From: Streptomyces aureoverticillatus
GTDB taxonomy: Bacteria > Actinomycetota > Actinomycetes > Streptomycetales > Streptomycetaceae
Direction: 5' to 3'
Assembly (NCBI RefSeq): GCF_014649395.1
Contig: NZ_BMSY01000008.1
Span: forward strand, 124,001 to 188,000
DNA: 64,000 nt
The notes beneath the pieces were generated by a model. That model had not been told where the DNA came from. It saw only the letters and a program-made list of their open reading frames with translations, and searched no databases. Position 1 is the first letter of the stretch. The number at the start of each line of letters is the position of its first letter. This document shows positions 42,053-49,897 of this stretch, piece by piece. A program made the position numbers and the translations under genes.

Positions 42053-43774
42053 CTAGTCCTTGTCGGGGGCCGGCTCGCACCGCGGCTGCGGACCCGAAGG
42101 GCCCCCGTAGTTGGACGCGATCCGGACGTCGCCCGGCTTCTTCACCGTGAGGCGGGTGAAGTCGCCCTCCTTGTACAGGCAGCCGCCCTCCGCCCACAGC
42201 CACGGCGAGTAGGCGACGCGGACGATGACCGAGCCGGGCTCGGTCATGCGGACGGTGAGGTGGGCGCCGTCGGCGGTCACCACGGAGCCGGGCTTGTCGA
42301 CCAGCGGGACGGCGTCCTTCACGCGGTAGATGCGCCAGTTGTCGTCGTGCCAGACCTGGTCCAGGTAGCTGGGCTCGCTGGTCACCAGGTCGTGCTCGCG
42401 CTCGGCGGCGCCGTCCGGCTTGCCGTCGCCCTTGTAGAGCACGACGAAGCCGACGGCCCAGTGGTTCAGCCAGGCGCGGTACGAGGACGAGGTGAAGGCA
42501 CCCTCCTTCACCTCGGAGACCGGGCGGCCCTCGTAGAACAGGCGGCCCCGCTCCACGTCGGCCTGCCGGTTCCAGCCGCGCGCCATGTTGATGTACGGCG
42601 AGAGCACGGCGGCCTCGCGGTGGTCGCGGGCCGGGACCACCTCGACGCGGGTGCGTTCGGCGCCCAGGCGGTTGAGTTCCTTGACGACGCCGTCGGTCTC
42701 GACGGCCCACGTGGGCACCTTGGTGTACGCCACTATGTCGGAGGTCGTCTTGATGGACACCCAGACGAGGGAGAGGGCGACGGCGACGATCAGTACCGTC
42801 CGGTGCCAGAGGTGGCGCGGCTTGCCGCTGAGCCGCAGCGGCCGCATGGCGGGCCACTTCCGGTTCAGGACGGCGGCGAGCACTATCGGCGGGGCCGCGA
42901 TCTCGGCGAACCGCTCGACGTTGGTGCCGATCGGGGTGGGGATCAGCCAGGTGAGCACCACGCCCACCGCGTACACCGCGGCGCCCATCTTCAGCAGCTT
43001 CCAGGAGCGCGGCGCCGCCAGCATGACGACCCCGCACAGCAGCACCGGCGGGAAGATCCTTATGAACGCCATCGGCTGCTCCCCCTCGAACGGGAACAGC
43101 CACGTCGTCAGGCCGACGACGACGAACGGCGGCAGGATCAGGGCGAGCGCGCTGCCCCACTGGCGCAGCAGCAGATAGGCGGCGCCCACCACGACGAGGA
43201 ACAGACCGGCCACCGGGCTGCCCATCGTCGCGAGCGCCGCGCAGAGCGTGGCGGCCGCCACCCGGCGCCGGTTGGCGGTGCCGCTGACCGCCAGGACCGC
43301 GCCGACGCCGAACGCGACCCCCAGCATGAACGTGGCGCGGCCGCACACGACCTGGCACCACATCGAGAAGCCGACGATGATCGAGGGCCACAGCGGTTTG
43401 CGGATGCCGCTGCGCATGATGAGGGCGACGCCCATCCAGGTGGCGGCGATGCCGGAGGCCGCCGCCACGGTCCGCACGCCCAACGCCGCCATGAGATACG
43501 GGGAGATGACGCTGTAGTTGGCGGTGTGCAGGCCGCCGTACCAGAAGAGGCTGTAGGCCGAGCCGGGATAGCGCCGGGCGAAGCCCGCCCACGCCTCCTG
43601 CGCCGCGAGGTCGCCGCCGCCCGTCGCGAACACCGTCCACCACAGCAGATACAGCGGCAGCACGCCGGCGGTGATCAGCAGCGGCATGCGGTAGCGCCAG
43701 TACCAGGGTTCGCGCATGCCACTGCCCCGGTCGGCTCGGCTGAGTGACGGGGAGGACAGTTCGGCAGAGGCCAC
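42053..43774 (-). CDS. Large polytopic membrane protein, unknown function
   Basis: 573 residues. After a short cytosolic start there are about ten hydrophobic helices between residues 30 and 350, for example MPLLITAGVLPLYLLWWTVF, VAFGVGAVLAVSG and ILPPFVVVGLTTWLF. The last 210 residues form a soluble, probably external domain (VEVVPARDHREAAVLSPYINMARGWNRQ ... DQVWHDDNWRIYRV). Helices first and a soluble domain last resemble GT-C-type glycosyltransferases, but I cannot see a defining catalytic motif, so the call stays open. It is convergent with the carboxypeptidase gene across a strong terminator. A wall or surface-glycan role would fit the neighbourhood. Confidence 0.75.
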   Translation of the reverse strand: MASAELSSPSLSRADRGSGMREPWYWRYRMPLLITAGVLPLYLLWWTVFATGGGDLAAQEAWAGFARRYPGSAYSLFWYGGLHTANYSVISPYLMAALGVRTVAAASGIAATWMGVALIMRSGIRKPLWPSIIVGFSMWCQVVCGRATFMLGVAFGVGAVLAVSGTANRRRVAAATLCAALATMGSPVAGLFLVVVGAAYLLLRQWGSALALILPPFVVVGLTTWLFPFEGEQPMAFIRIFPPVLLCGVVMLAAPRSWKLLKMGAAVYAVGVVLTWLIPTPIGTNVERFAEIAAPPIVLAAVLNRKWPAMRPLRLSGKPRHLWHRTVLIVAVALSLVWVSIKTTSDIVAYTKVPTWAVETDGVVKELNRLGAERTRVEVVPARDHREAAVLSPYINMARGWNRQADVERGRLFYEGRPVSEVKEGAFTSSSYRAWLNHWAVGFVVLYKGDGKPDGAAEREHDLVTSEPSYLDQVWHDDNWRIYRVKDAVPLVDKPGSVVTADGAHLTVRMTEPGSVIVRVAYSPWLWAEGGCLYKEGDFTRLTVKKPGDVRIASNYGGPSGPQPRCEPAPDKD

Positions 43775-43916
43775 GGTTGGCGGTCCGTTCGGCTGGCTGG
43801 GGCAACTCCTTCGGAGTAGACGCTAACCGCTGCGGAATGGTTGGCAGACAGCGACCCCGAGAGGTCGACACCAGGTCAGTATGGGGCTGAATGGGGGCAT
43901 TCGCAGGACGAGCACG

Positions 43917-45260
43917 TCAGCCGCCCGAGGGGGGTGCGCACACGGCGTCGGGCGGGAGGCCGCCGCCCGAGGTGCCGCGGGTCTCGGCGCGGACGGTGTC
44001 GAGCTGGCCGAGGAGCGTGTCGAGGCGGTCGCCGGAGGGGTCGCGGAAGTAGCGGAGCACCGCGCGGTGGAAGGCGTCGCGCAGTGCGGGCGGCATCGTG
44101 TCCGAGGCGTCGAAGCAGAGGGTGTCCGCCTCGCCGGTGAGCAGCGCGGCGGCCTCGCCCCCGCCCGGGTCGGTGGGCTGCGGGTCGCCCGCGCCCGGGA
44201 AGAAGGGCCGCAGCTCGGGCTCCGCCTCCTCGTGCCAGAGCCGCCGTGCCGTGGATCCGGACAGGCGTTCGACGAGTGCGCGCGCGGCCGGGTTGCCGCT
44301 GAAGACGGCCGCCATGTCGCCCGCGACCTCGTACGCGCCGTCATGGGCGGCCGGTCCGGGCAGGAAGCGCGCGGACGGATCGACCCGCACGCCCCCGTCG
44401 GACCCCCTCTTTGCGCCCCCACGTTCATTCGCATTCGCATACAGATAGCGAATGAAGGCGCTCTGGTGCTCGTGCGTGCAGTCGAGCTCCGGCGAATTGA
44501 GCAGCCCTCGCGGCGCGGGGCGGGCCGCCTTCGGATCGGAGGTGCCTTCGTACGACGTGGTGAGCGAGAGGTCGACCGACTTCTTCGAGCGCTCGCCGAG
44601 CAGCTTCGCCCACGCCGTCCAGGCCCCGCGCACTTCGGGGCCGCGCCAGCTCACCCGTCCCGTGGCCCACCGGGCGTACGTCGTGGGGCCCGACCGGTGC
44701 AGCACCAGGTCCTCGATCCAGTCCGTCCCGGGCCAGCCCGAGGTGGCCTGCGAGGCCATCCCCACGCACCAGCGCGGCCGCGTCCCCTCGCGGCCGCCGC
44801 CCGTCCTGCTCCACACCAGACTCTTCAGGTCGACCTTCAGCGGCACCCAGTACGTACGGCGGCTGCCGTTCACGTCCACGCGGGGTGCCCACGGCGGGTG
44901 GCCGGGGGTGTCCAGCGGCTCCAGTCGGTTGCCGCGGGCGTACTCGGTGAGCTCGCCCAGGCTGTTGAGGACGGCGACGTCCGGCGGGTCCCCGGCCTCC
45001 AGCTGCGCCACCAGGGTCTCGCGCAGCGAGCGGGTGCCTTTGTACGTGTACGTCTCGCCGGTGCCGTCGTCGAGCCGCTTCAGCATCGCCTCGAACGCGA
45101 CGCCCTCCGCGCCGGTCCACGGGCCGAGGACGACCAGGGTCGCGCGGTCCCGGTCGGCGCAGCCGCCGCCGGCCAGGGCGGCGAGGAGCAGCAGGCAGCC
45201 GGCGAGGGCGGTCCGCGTGGGCCGCCGCGCGCGGGGCGGACGCCGGTCCGGTCGGGTCAT
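43917..45260 (-). CDS. Substrate-binding lipoprotein, GlnH-like, partner of the PknG-type operon
   Basis: 447 residues. A lipoprotein signal with lipobox LAGGGC gives Cys at about residue 29. The mature part shows an extracellular solute-binding pattern (LVVLGPWTGAEGVAFEAMLKRLDD; LVAQLEAGDPPDVAVLNSLGELTEYA; FSGNPAARALVERL). The start overlaps the stop of the membrane-protein gene by four bases (ATGA). In mycobacteria the glnX-glnH-pknG operon has a binding lipoprotein that senses amino acids and signals through GlnX to PknG. The same three parts occur here in the order kinase, membrane protein, lipoprotein. The large-substrate-like family (as in carbohydrate ABC systems) means that the ligand could be different. 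Confidence 0.82.
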   Translation of the reverse strand: MTRPDRRPPRARRPTRTALAGCLLLLAALAGGGCADRDRATLVVLGPWTGAEGVAFEAMLKRLDDGTGETYTYKGTRSLRETLVAQLEAGDPPDVAVLNSLGELTEYARGNRLEPLDTPGHPPWAPRVDVNGSRRTYWVPLKVDLKSLVWSRTGGGREGTRPRWCVGMASQATSGWPGTDWIEDLVLHRSGPTTYARWATGRVSWRGPEVRGAWTAWAKLLGERSKKSVDLSLTTSYEGTSDPKAARPAPRGLLNSPELDCTHEHQSAFIRYLYANANERGGAKRGSDGGVRVDPSARFLPGPAAHDGAYEVAGDMAAVFSGNPAARALVERLSGSTARRLWHEEAEPELRPFFPGAGDPQPTDPGGGEAAALLTGEADTLCFDASDTMPPALRDAFHRAVLRYFRDPSGDRLDTLLGQLDTVRAETRGTSGGGLPPDAVCAPPSGG

Positions 45261-46390
45261 GGGGCGGCTCCCGGGCGGGTGAGGCGGACGTACTCGCGCC
45301 GGTAGCCGTGCAGCGTGGCGCCGGTGACGGCGGCGCTGAGCAGGCCCGCGGGCGCCGCCCAGGCGGGGGCGCCGTCGAGGAAGGCGAGGCGGCCCTCGGC
45401 CAGCTCGTCGTCGACGGAGTCCTCCAGGGCGGCGATCACGTACCGGTCCGGCTTGCCGAACGGCTCGGCCGCCGCGTCGCTCTCGATCCGCGGGGACGTC
45501 TCGTCGGACAGCGCGCGGGCCGTCGACTCGGCGGACCGCTGCGCGCCCTGCACGAGTACGGCGTCGACGGCGAGCAGCGGCAGCGCGAGCAGCGGCAGGG
45601 CGGCGGCGAGCAGCGGCAGGCTGACGTACAGACGGAAACGGCGGTGCAGGAAGACCTGGGTGCGCCAGAAGCCGCGCACAAGCAGCAGGAAGGCGACCCC
45701 GGAGACGCCGAACGCCACGAGGACGCCGGCGCCCGGCTCCGCGCGGTCGGACAGCCGCTCCTGGAGGGCGCGTTCGAGGGCGGTGACGCGGTCGACGACG
45801 GCGGTGGCGGTGAAGCCGGTGGCGGGGCGGCAGGCGCGGTGGGCGTCCGGCCGGTCCGCCCGGGCGGGTTCGCGCGCGGAGCACAGGATGCTGCGGGCGT
45901 ACGCCAGGGCCGCCTCGCGCAGGGCCCGGTCGGCGGCGTTGGCCTGGGCCCAGGCGGTCCAGGTGCCGTAGTCGGCGACGAGGCCCGCGACGACGTCGAG
46001 GTCCTGCCGCTCGGGCGTGGACAGGGCGCCGCTGCGGGCCACCTGGTTCAGGCGTTGGGTGGCTCGGCTGGTGCGGGTGCGGTAGCGCTCGCTGAGGCCG
46101 CTGAGTTCGACGGCGCGGCCCGCGCGGAGGCTGTCCTGCGCCTCGCGGTCGGCGATCTGGAGGGACGCCCGCGCGTCGGCGAGGTCCACCAGGGCCGGGG
46201 CCGCCTGGGTGCGGAGGTACTCGGCGTCTTCTCTGAGAGTGGTGTGGGCCCAGGCGAAGGGGGTGAAGGTGAGGACGGTGAGGAGGGGGAGGGCGAGGAG
46301 GCGATCCCGCAGGTAGGCGTGGTTGCGGGCGCACCCGGACTCCGTCGCCCACAGCCACCGCCATGCGCGGCGCAGAGTTGCCCTGCTCAT
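45257..46390 (-). CDS. GlnX-like membrane protein with helical external domain
   Basis: 377 residues. There is a first membrane helix at residues 30-48 (LLALPLLTVLTFTPFAWA), then a long external helical region to about 215 with two cysteines (LCSAREP, HRACRPA), a second hydrophobic helix near residue 225 (GAGVLVAFGVSGVAFLLLV), a third near 256-275 (LYVSLPLLAAALPLLALPL), and a last near 340-358. This matches a sensor-type membrane protein that links an external binding protein to a cytosolic kinase. It follows the PknG-like gene after a 113-base gap with a strong hairpin and overlaps the lipoprotein gene. Assignment rests on context and topology. Confidence 0.72.
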   Translation of the reverse strand: MSRATLRRAWRWLWATESGCARNHAYLRDRLLALPLLTVLTFTPFAWAHTTLREDAEYLRTQAAPALVDLADARASLQIADREAQDSLRAGRAVELSGLSERYRTRTSRATQRLNQVARSGALSTPERQDLDVVAGLVADYGTWTAWAQANAADRALREAALAYARSILCSAREPARADRPDAHRACRPATGFTATAVVDRVTALERALQERLSDRAEPGAGVLVAFGVSGVAFLLLVRGFWRTQVFLHRRFRLYVSLPLLAAALPLLALPLLAVDAVLVQGAQRSAESTARALSDETSPRIESDAAAEPFGKPDRYVIAALEDSVDDELAEGRLAFLDGAPAWAAPAGLLSAAVTGATLHGYRREYVRLTRPGAAP

Positions 46391-46451
46391 GGGGGCTCCT
46401 GGGCGCCGGAGTGTGCCCCCCCTGCGCGCGTTACGGGCACCGTAGGCGTGG

Positions 46452-46498
46452 GCTGTGCCCACCCGTTCCGCCCCCTGGGCGGAACGGGTGGGCACAGC
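46452..46498 (-). terminator. 22-pair hairpin between the kinase and membrane-protein genes
   Basis: A perfect 22-base inverted repeat (46452-46473 with 46477-46498; left arm starts GCTGTGCCCACCC) with a 3-base loop, 5 bases after the kinase gene's stop. No long T-run follows. It could end or attenuate transcription before the GlnX-like gene, or protect the kinase mRNA end. Confidence 0.8.
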
Positions 46499-46503
46499 GG
46501 GAC

Positions 46504-48873
46504 TCACCGCTCCCCCCTCTGATGTCGCCAGCCGAACGGCCGGGTCGCGTAGGCGCGGTCCAGGAGGAGTTCGGCGACCCGGCCGTCGGTGGCGGCGGGG
46601 TCGCGGGCCGCCTGTTGGGCCAGGCCCAGGCAGAAGCGGGAGAGGTCTACGCGCAGTTGGCGTTCGGTGGCGGGGAGGCGGAGGCGGGCGTCCGCGCCGC
46701 GGGCGATCTCGCGGAGGCGGGCGGCGGATACCGCACCCGAGGTGACCAGGGCCCGCGCCGCCTCCCACACCGCGGCCCGCATCCGCAGCCGCGCCTGCTC
46801 GTCGGTGAGCCCGTGCGCGTAGAAGAGCCGCCCGAGCCGCCGGACGACCTCCGCGAGGTCGTCCCCGCCGCGCGCGTGGTCCACGCACACCCGCACCGCG
46901 GCGACCCGCGCCGCCGTACGGTGCCGGGAGTGCTGCGCCACCGCGTCCAGGGCCTCCACCGCGTAGGCGAGCGCCCGCGGCCCGCCGAGCGTGAGCCGGG
47001 CCCGCGCCGCCCCGAACGCGGCGCCGCCGAGCGAGGGGTTGCGTACCCGCACCGCCTCGTAGAACGTGAGCGCCTCCCGCCACCGCCCGAGCCGCTCGGC
47101 GCAGAGGCCGAGGGCCAGCTTGGGCGCGTACTCACCGGGGATGGCGGCGTACACCCGGTCGAAGTGGCCGCGGGCGCGCGGCACATCGGCGGCGGCGAGC
47201 GCCAGCAGCCCGCGGTGCCAGGCGAGCCGCCAGTCGTACGGGGCGGCCCCGGGGCCGATCGCCTCCTCGGCGCGGACCAGCGCGACGGCGGCGTCGTCGA
47301 GGCGCGGCGGCACCTGCGCGCCCGGCCGCAGCGCGGTGCGCATCGTCAGGCGGCAGCGCAGCAGGTGGACCTCGGGGGAACTGCGCCACTCCGCGGTGTG
47401 CTGGAGCAGCGCGGCCGGATCGTCGTCGCCGAGCCGGCTCAGCTCGCTGTGGTGGGCGTCGTCGGGGTCGGGCCGGGGGACGGGCAACTCCTTGGCGATG
47501 TCGGCGGGTTCGGGGGCGGCGTACGGAACGGCGACGCCCTCGCCGTGGGCGACCCGCTCGCCCACGCGGCCCGCGTCGGCCCCACTCCGAGCCACCCCCA
47601 CCGCCCACCGCGACAACGGCGGCGGCACGCCGAGCCCCCCGTCCAGGGCGTACGCGGACTGGAGGAACAGCGGCGACGGCTCGAACGTCTCCGTGCGCAG
47701 GCGCAGGGAGCGCAGCTCGCGGAAGACGCCGCGCAGTTGTTCGTCCATCTCGCGTGCCGTGGCGAAGCGGTCGGCCCGTTCGGGGCGGGTGGCGCGGCGC
47801 AGCGCGCGGGCGAGCGAGAACAGGCCGAGGCCGAGGGCGTCGGGCGGCAGGGGCACCGTCATCCGGCGGGTCGCGCGGGTGAGCGGCGCGTCGGCGGCGG
47901 CGGGTGCCTCCAGGCCGGTGAGCAGGGAGAGGTCGGCGAGCTCGTCGAGGTCGCCGAGGCCGCACAGATGGCGCAGCGTCTCGCCGAGGCTGAACAGGTC
48001 GTCGGCGCCGGTGGACTCGCCGCGCGGGCCGACCGTCGGGGCGCGGTAGTCCGCGGAGGTGAGGCCGGGCGCCCCGGCCCGCCGCACGCTGCCCACGTCG
48101 ATGAACTTCGTCGTGGACCCGTCGTGCATGACGTTCGACGGCTTCAGGTCGCCGTACACCTTGCCGCGCTCCGGGGCGTGCAGATAGGCGAGCCCGGCCA
48201 GGAACCGCACCCCGTACGCGAGCACGAACTCGTAGAACCGGGCGCCGCCGAACTCCTCCGGGTGGAGCTGGGCGCGGGCGCGCACCTCTTCGAGGGTGGG
48301 CCCGTCGACGTACTGCAGGACGAGGAAGTCACCGACGTCCGGATGGTGCCCGTAGTTGAAGACCCGGATGATGTCGTCGTGGTTGAGCTCGACCAGCTCC
48401 TGCCGTTCGCGCGCGAGCGGATGCTCGGACGAGTCGGGCGCGGGCAGCGCGGCGCCCTCGCGGCCGCCGTTCGCCGGGTTCTCCGGGCGCAGGATCTTGA
48501 TGGCGACCTCCCGGCCGCCGACCTTCGTGTCGAGCGCGAGATACACCTCGCCCATGCCGCCGTACCCGAGCGGCCGCACCACCCGGTACTGCCGGGCGAG
48601 CAGCCGGTCCGGCGGCAGCGGCAGGCCGCCCAGCGCGTCCGGGTCGTCGCCGCGCGAGACCGCCCGGTCCAGGAGGGTGATCTCCGGCAGGACGGTCGGG
48701 TCGGGGCTCTCCGGGGGCAGCACCACGCGGGCGGCGCGCTGGGGCGGACCGGCGACGAACAGCGGCGGCAGGGACGACTCGGACGCGACGACGCCCTCGG
48801 CGCGCGAGTGGTCCCCCCAACTCGACTCCCGACCGGGCGAGTTGGGGCGCGGCCCGGCCCCGTCCCCCTCCAT
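46504..48873 (-). CDS. PknG-like serine/threonine protein kinase with C-terminal TPR region
   Basis: 789 residues. Kinase domain about 93-365: glycine loop GYGGMGEVY (103-111), ATP-binding Lys126 in VAIKIL, catalytic loop YGDLKPSN with Asp242, and metal-binding Asp259 in FIDVGSV. A modified HRD and DVG in place of DFG match PknG rather than PknB-type kinases. Residues 470-789 are helical TPR-like repeats, as in PknG. Mycobacterial PknG has a rubredoxin-like N-terminal domain with two C-x-x-C-G knuckles; here the first 92 residues have no cysteine. PknG controls glutamate metabolism through GarA; no GarA gene is in the window. ATG at 48873 has GGGGAG upstream. The protein is cytosolic. Confidence 0.87.
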   Translation of the reverse strand: MEGDGAGPRPNSPGRESSWGDHSRAEGVVASESSLPPLFVAGPPQRAARVVLPPESPDPTVLPEITLLDRAVSRGDDPDALGGLPLPPDRLLARQYRVVRPLGYGGMGEVYLALDTKVGGREVAIKILRPENPANGGREGAALPAPDSSEHPLARERQELVELNHDDIIRVFNYGHHPDVGDFLVLQYVDGPTLEEVRARAQLHPEEFGGARFYEFVLAYGVRFLAGLAYLHAPERGKVYGDLKPSNVMHDGSTTKFIDVGSVRRAGAPGLTSADYRAPTVGPRGESTGADDLFSLGETLRHLCGLGDLDELADLSLLTGLEAPAAADAPLTRATRRMTVPLPPDALGLGLFSLARALRRATRPERADRFATAREMDEQLRGVFRELRSLRLRTETFEPSPLFLQSAYALDGGLGVPPPLSRWAVGVARSGADAGRVGERVAHGEGVAVPYAAPEPADIAKELPVPRPDPDDAHHSELSRLGDDDPAALLQHTAEWRSSPEVHLLRCRLTMRTALRPGAQVPPRLDDAAVALVRAEEAIGPGAAPYDWRLAWHRGLLALAAADVPRARGHFDRVYAAIPGEYAPKLALGLCAERLGRWREALTFYEAVRVRNPSLGGAAFGAARARLTLGGPRALAYAVEALDAVAQHSRHRTAARVAAVRVCVDHARGGDDLAEVVRRLGRLFYAHGLTDEQARLRMRAAVWEAARALVTSGAVSAARLREIARGADARLRLPATERQLRVDLSRFCLGLAQQAARDPAATDGRVAELLLDRAYATRPFGWRHQRGER

Positions 48874-48987
48874 GTCTCCCCAGAATAGGCGCGTGCGGGG
48901 GCGTTGGCGCCCGGGCGGTGCGAAGAGAACCCAGGGACTTGATGAAGCGTCAGCCAGCCGTGCCGGCTCGCCGCGTCACTCACTGCG

Positions 48988-49872
48988 TCAGCTCACCGGA
49001 TACGCCACATCGCACACCTGGTCCTCCGGCCCCGCCGACTCCCAGTCGGCGAAGTACACCTCGCGGCAGGGGCCCGTGGAGGTGAGCCCTTCGCCGGCCA
49101 GCCACTCCTCGACGGCGTCGTACGCGCCGATGATCTGCGGATAGACGACCTGCGCCTTGGTGATGCGGGTGTACGCGAGCCGGTGGGCGGGCTCCACCCG
49201 CGCCTGCACGTCCCACTTCCGCCCCTGCTCCGCGGCCCAGGCGCGGGCCGCCGCCGGGTCCGCGACGGGCACGCACGCCTCGGCGGGACCGTCGCTGTCC
49301 TCGGTGACCTCGGCGTGGTACGCCACGAACGGCGCGCCCGTGACGCCGCCGCAGAACTCCACGGCGGCCCGCTCCAGGCGGTCGAGCGAGGCGTCGATCC
49401 ACGGGGACAGTTCGTCGGTGAACACGTGCCTGCGCTCACTGAGGACGAATGCCTCGGGGGCGTCGGTGGTGCGGATCTCGAATGTGCCGTACACGGCGGG
49501 GCTCCTTCCGGACAGGCGGCCACGGAGGTAGTCCGCGAGGGTGCGCTGGGCGGCGAACCGCTCCTCGACCCGGGCCCAGTGCTCCCCGACGGCGCGCGCC
49601 GCGCCTTCGCCGTCGAGGCCGACGACCGCCGCGATGTCGGCGAGCGGCATGTCGAGCCGGCGCAGCAGCGCCACGGTGCGGGCCCGCTCGACCTGTTCGG
49701 GCCGGTAGTAGCGGTAGCCGGTCACGCGGTCCACGTGCGCGGGCGGCAGCAGGCCCTGCCGGTCGTACAGGCGCAGGGCCTTCGCGGAGAGCCGGGTGCG
49801 GGCGGCGAAGGCGCCGATGCTGAGGAGTTCTGGATCCTTGCGGGGTTCTGGGTTTCTGCCGGGTGCGTCCAC
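48988..49872 (-). CDS. MerR-family regulator with GyrI/BltR-like effector domain
   Basis: 294 residues. An N-terminal MerR winged helix is clear: LLSIGAFAARTRLSAKALRLYDRQGLLPPA, GYRYYRPEQVERARTVALLRRLDMPLADIAAVV. A linker helix (WARVEERFAAQRTLADYLRGRL) and a C-terminal effector domain of about 150 residues follow (AFVLSERRHVFTDELSPWIDASLDRLE; AYTRITKAQVVYPQIIGAYDAVEEWL), as in drug-binding BltR/BmrR relatives. GTG at 49872 with GGAGG eight bases upstream is preferred over the longer start. It lies 25 bases after the class A PBP gene in the same orientation, so the regulator is probably in its operon. Confidence 0.87.
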   Translation of the reverse strand: MDAPGRNPEPRKDPELLSIGAFAARTRLSAKALRLYDRQGLLPPAHVDRVTGYRYYRPEQVERARTVALLRRLDMPLADIAAVVGLDGEGAARAVGEHWARVEERFAAQRTLADYLRGRLSGRSPAVYGTFEIRTTDAPEAFVLSERRHVFTDELSPWIDASLDRLERAAVEFCGGVTGAPFVAYHAEVTEDSDGPAEACVPVADPAAARAWAAEQGRKWDVQARVEPAHRLAYTRITKAQVVYPQIIGAYDAVEEWLAGEGLTSTGPCREVYFADWESAGPEDQVCDVAYPVS

Positions 49873-49897
49873 GGGGACATCCTCCGTGACCGGCGGG

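Noticed and set aside
42053..43774. Calling the large membrane protein a GT-C mannosyltransferase
   Set aside because: The overall topology fits, but no acidic catalytic motif could be located in the first external loop.
39084..43871. Open frame of 1595 codons on the minus strand
   Set aside because: It is antisense to the carboxypeptidase gene and out of frame with the membrane-protein gene. Very long false frames are expected in such GC-rich DNA, and its product is low-complexity Arg/Gly-rich.
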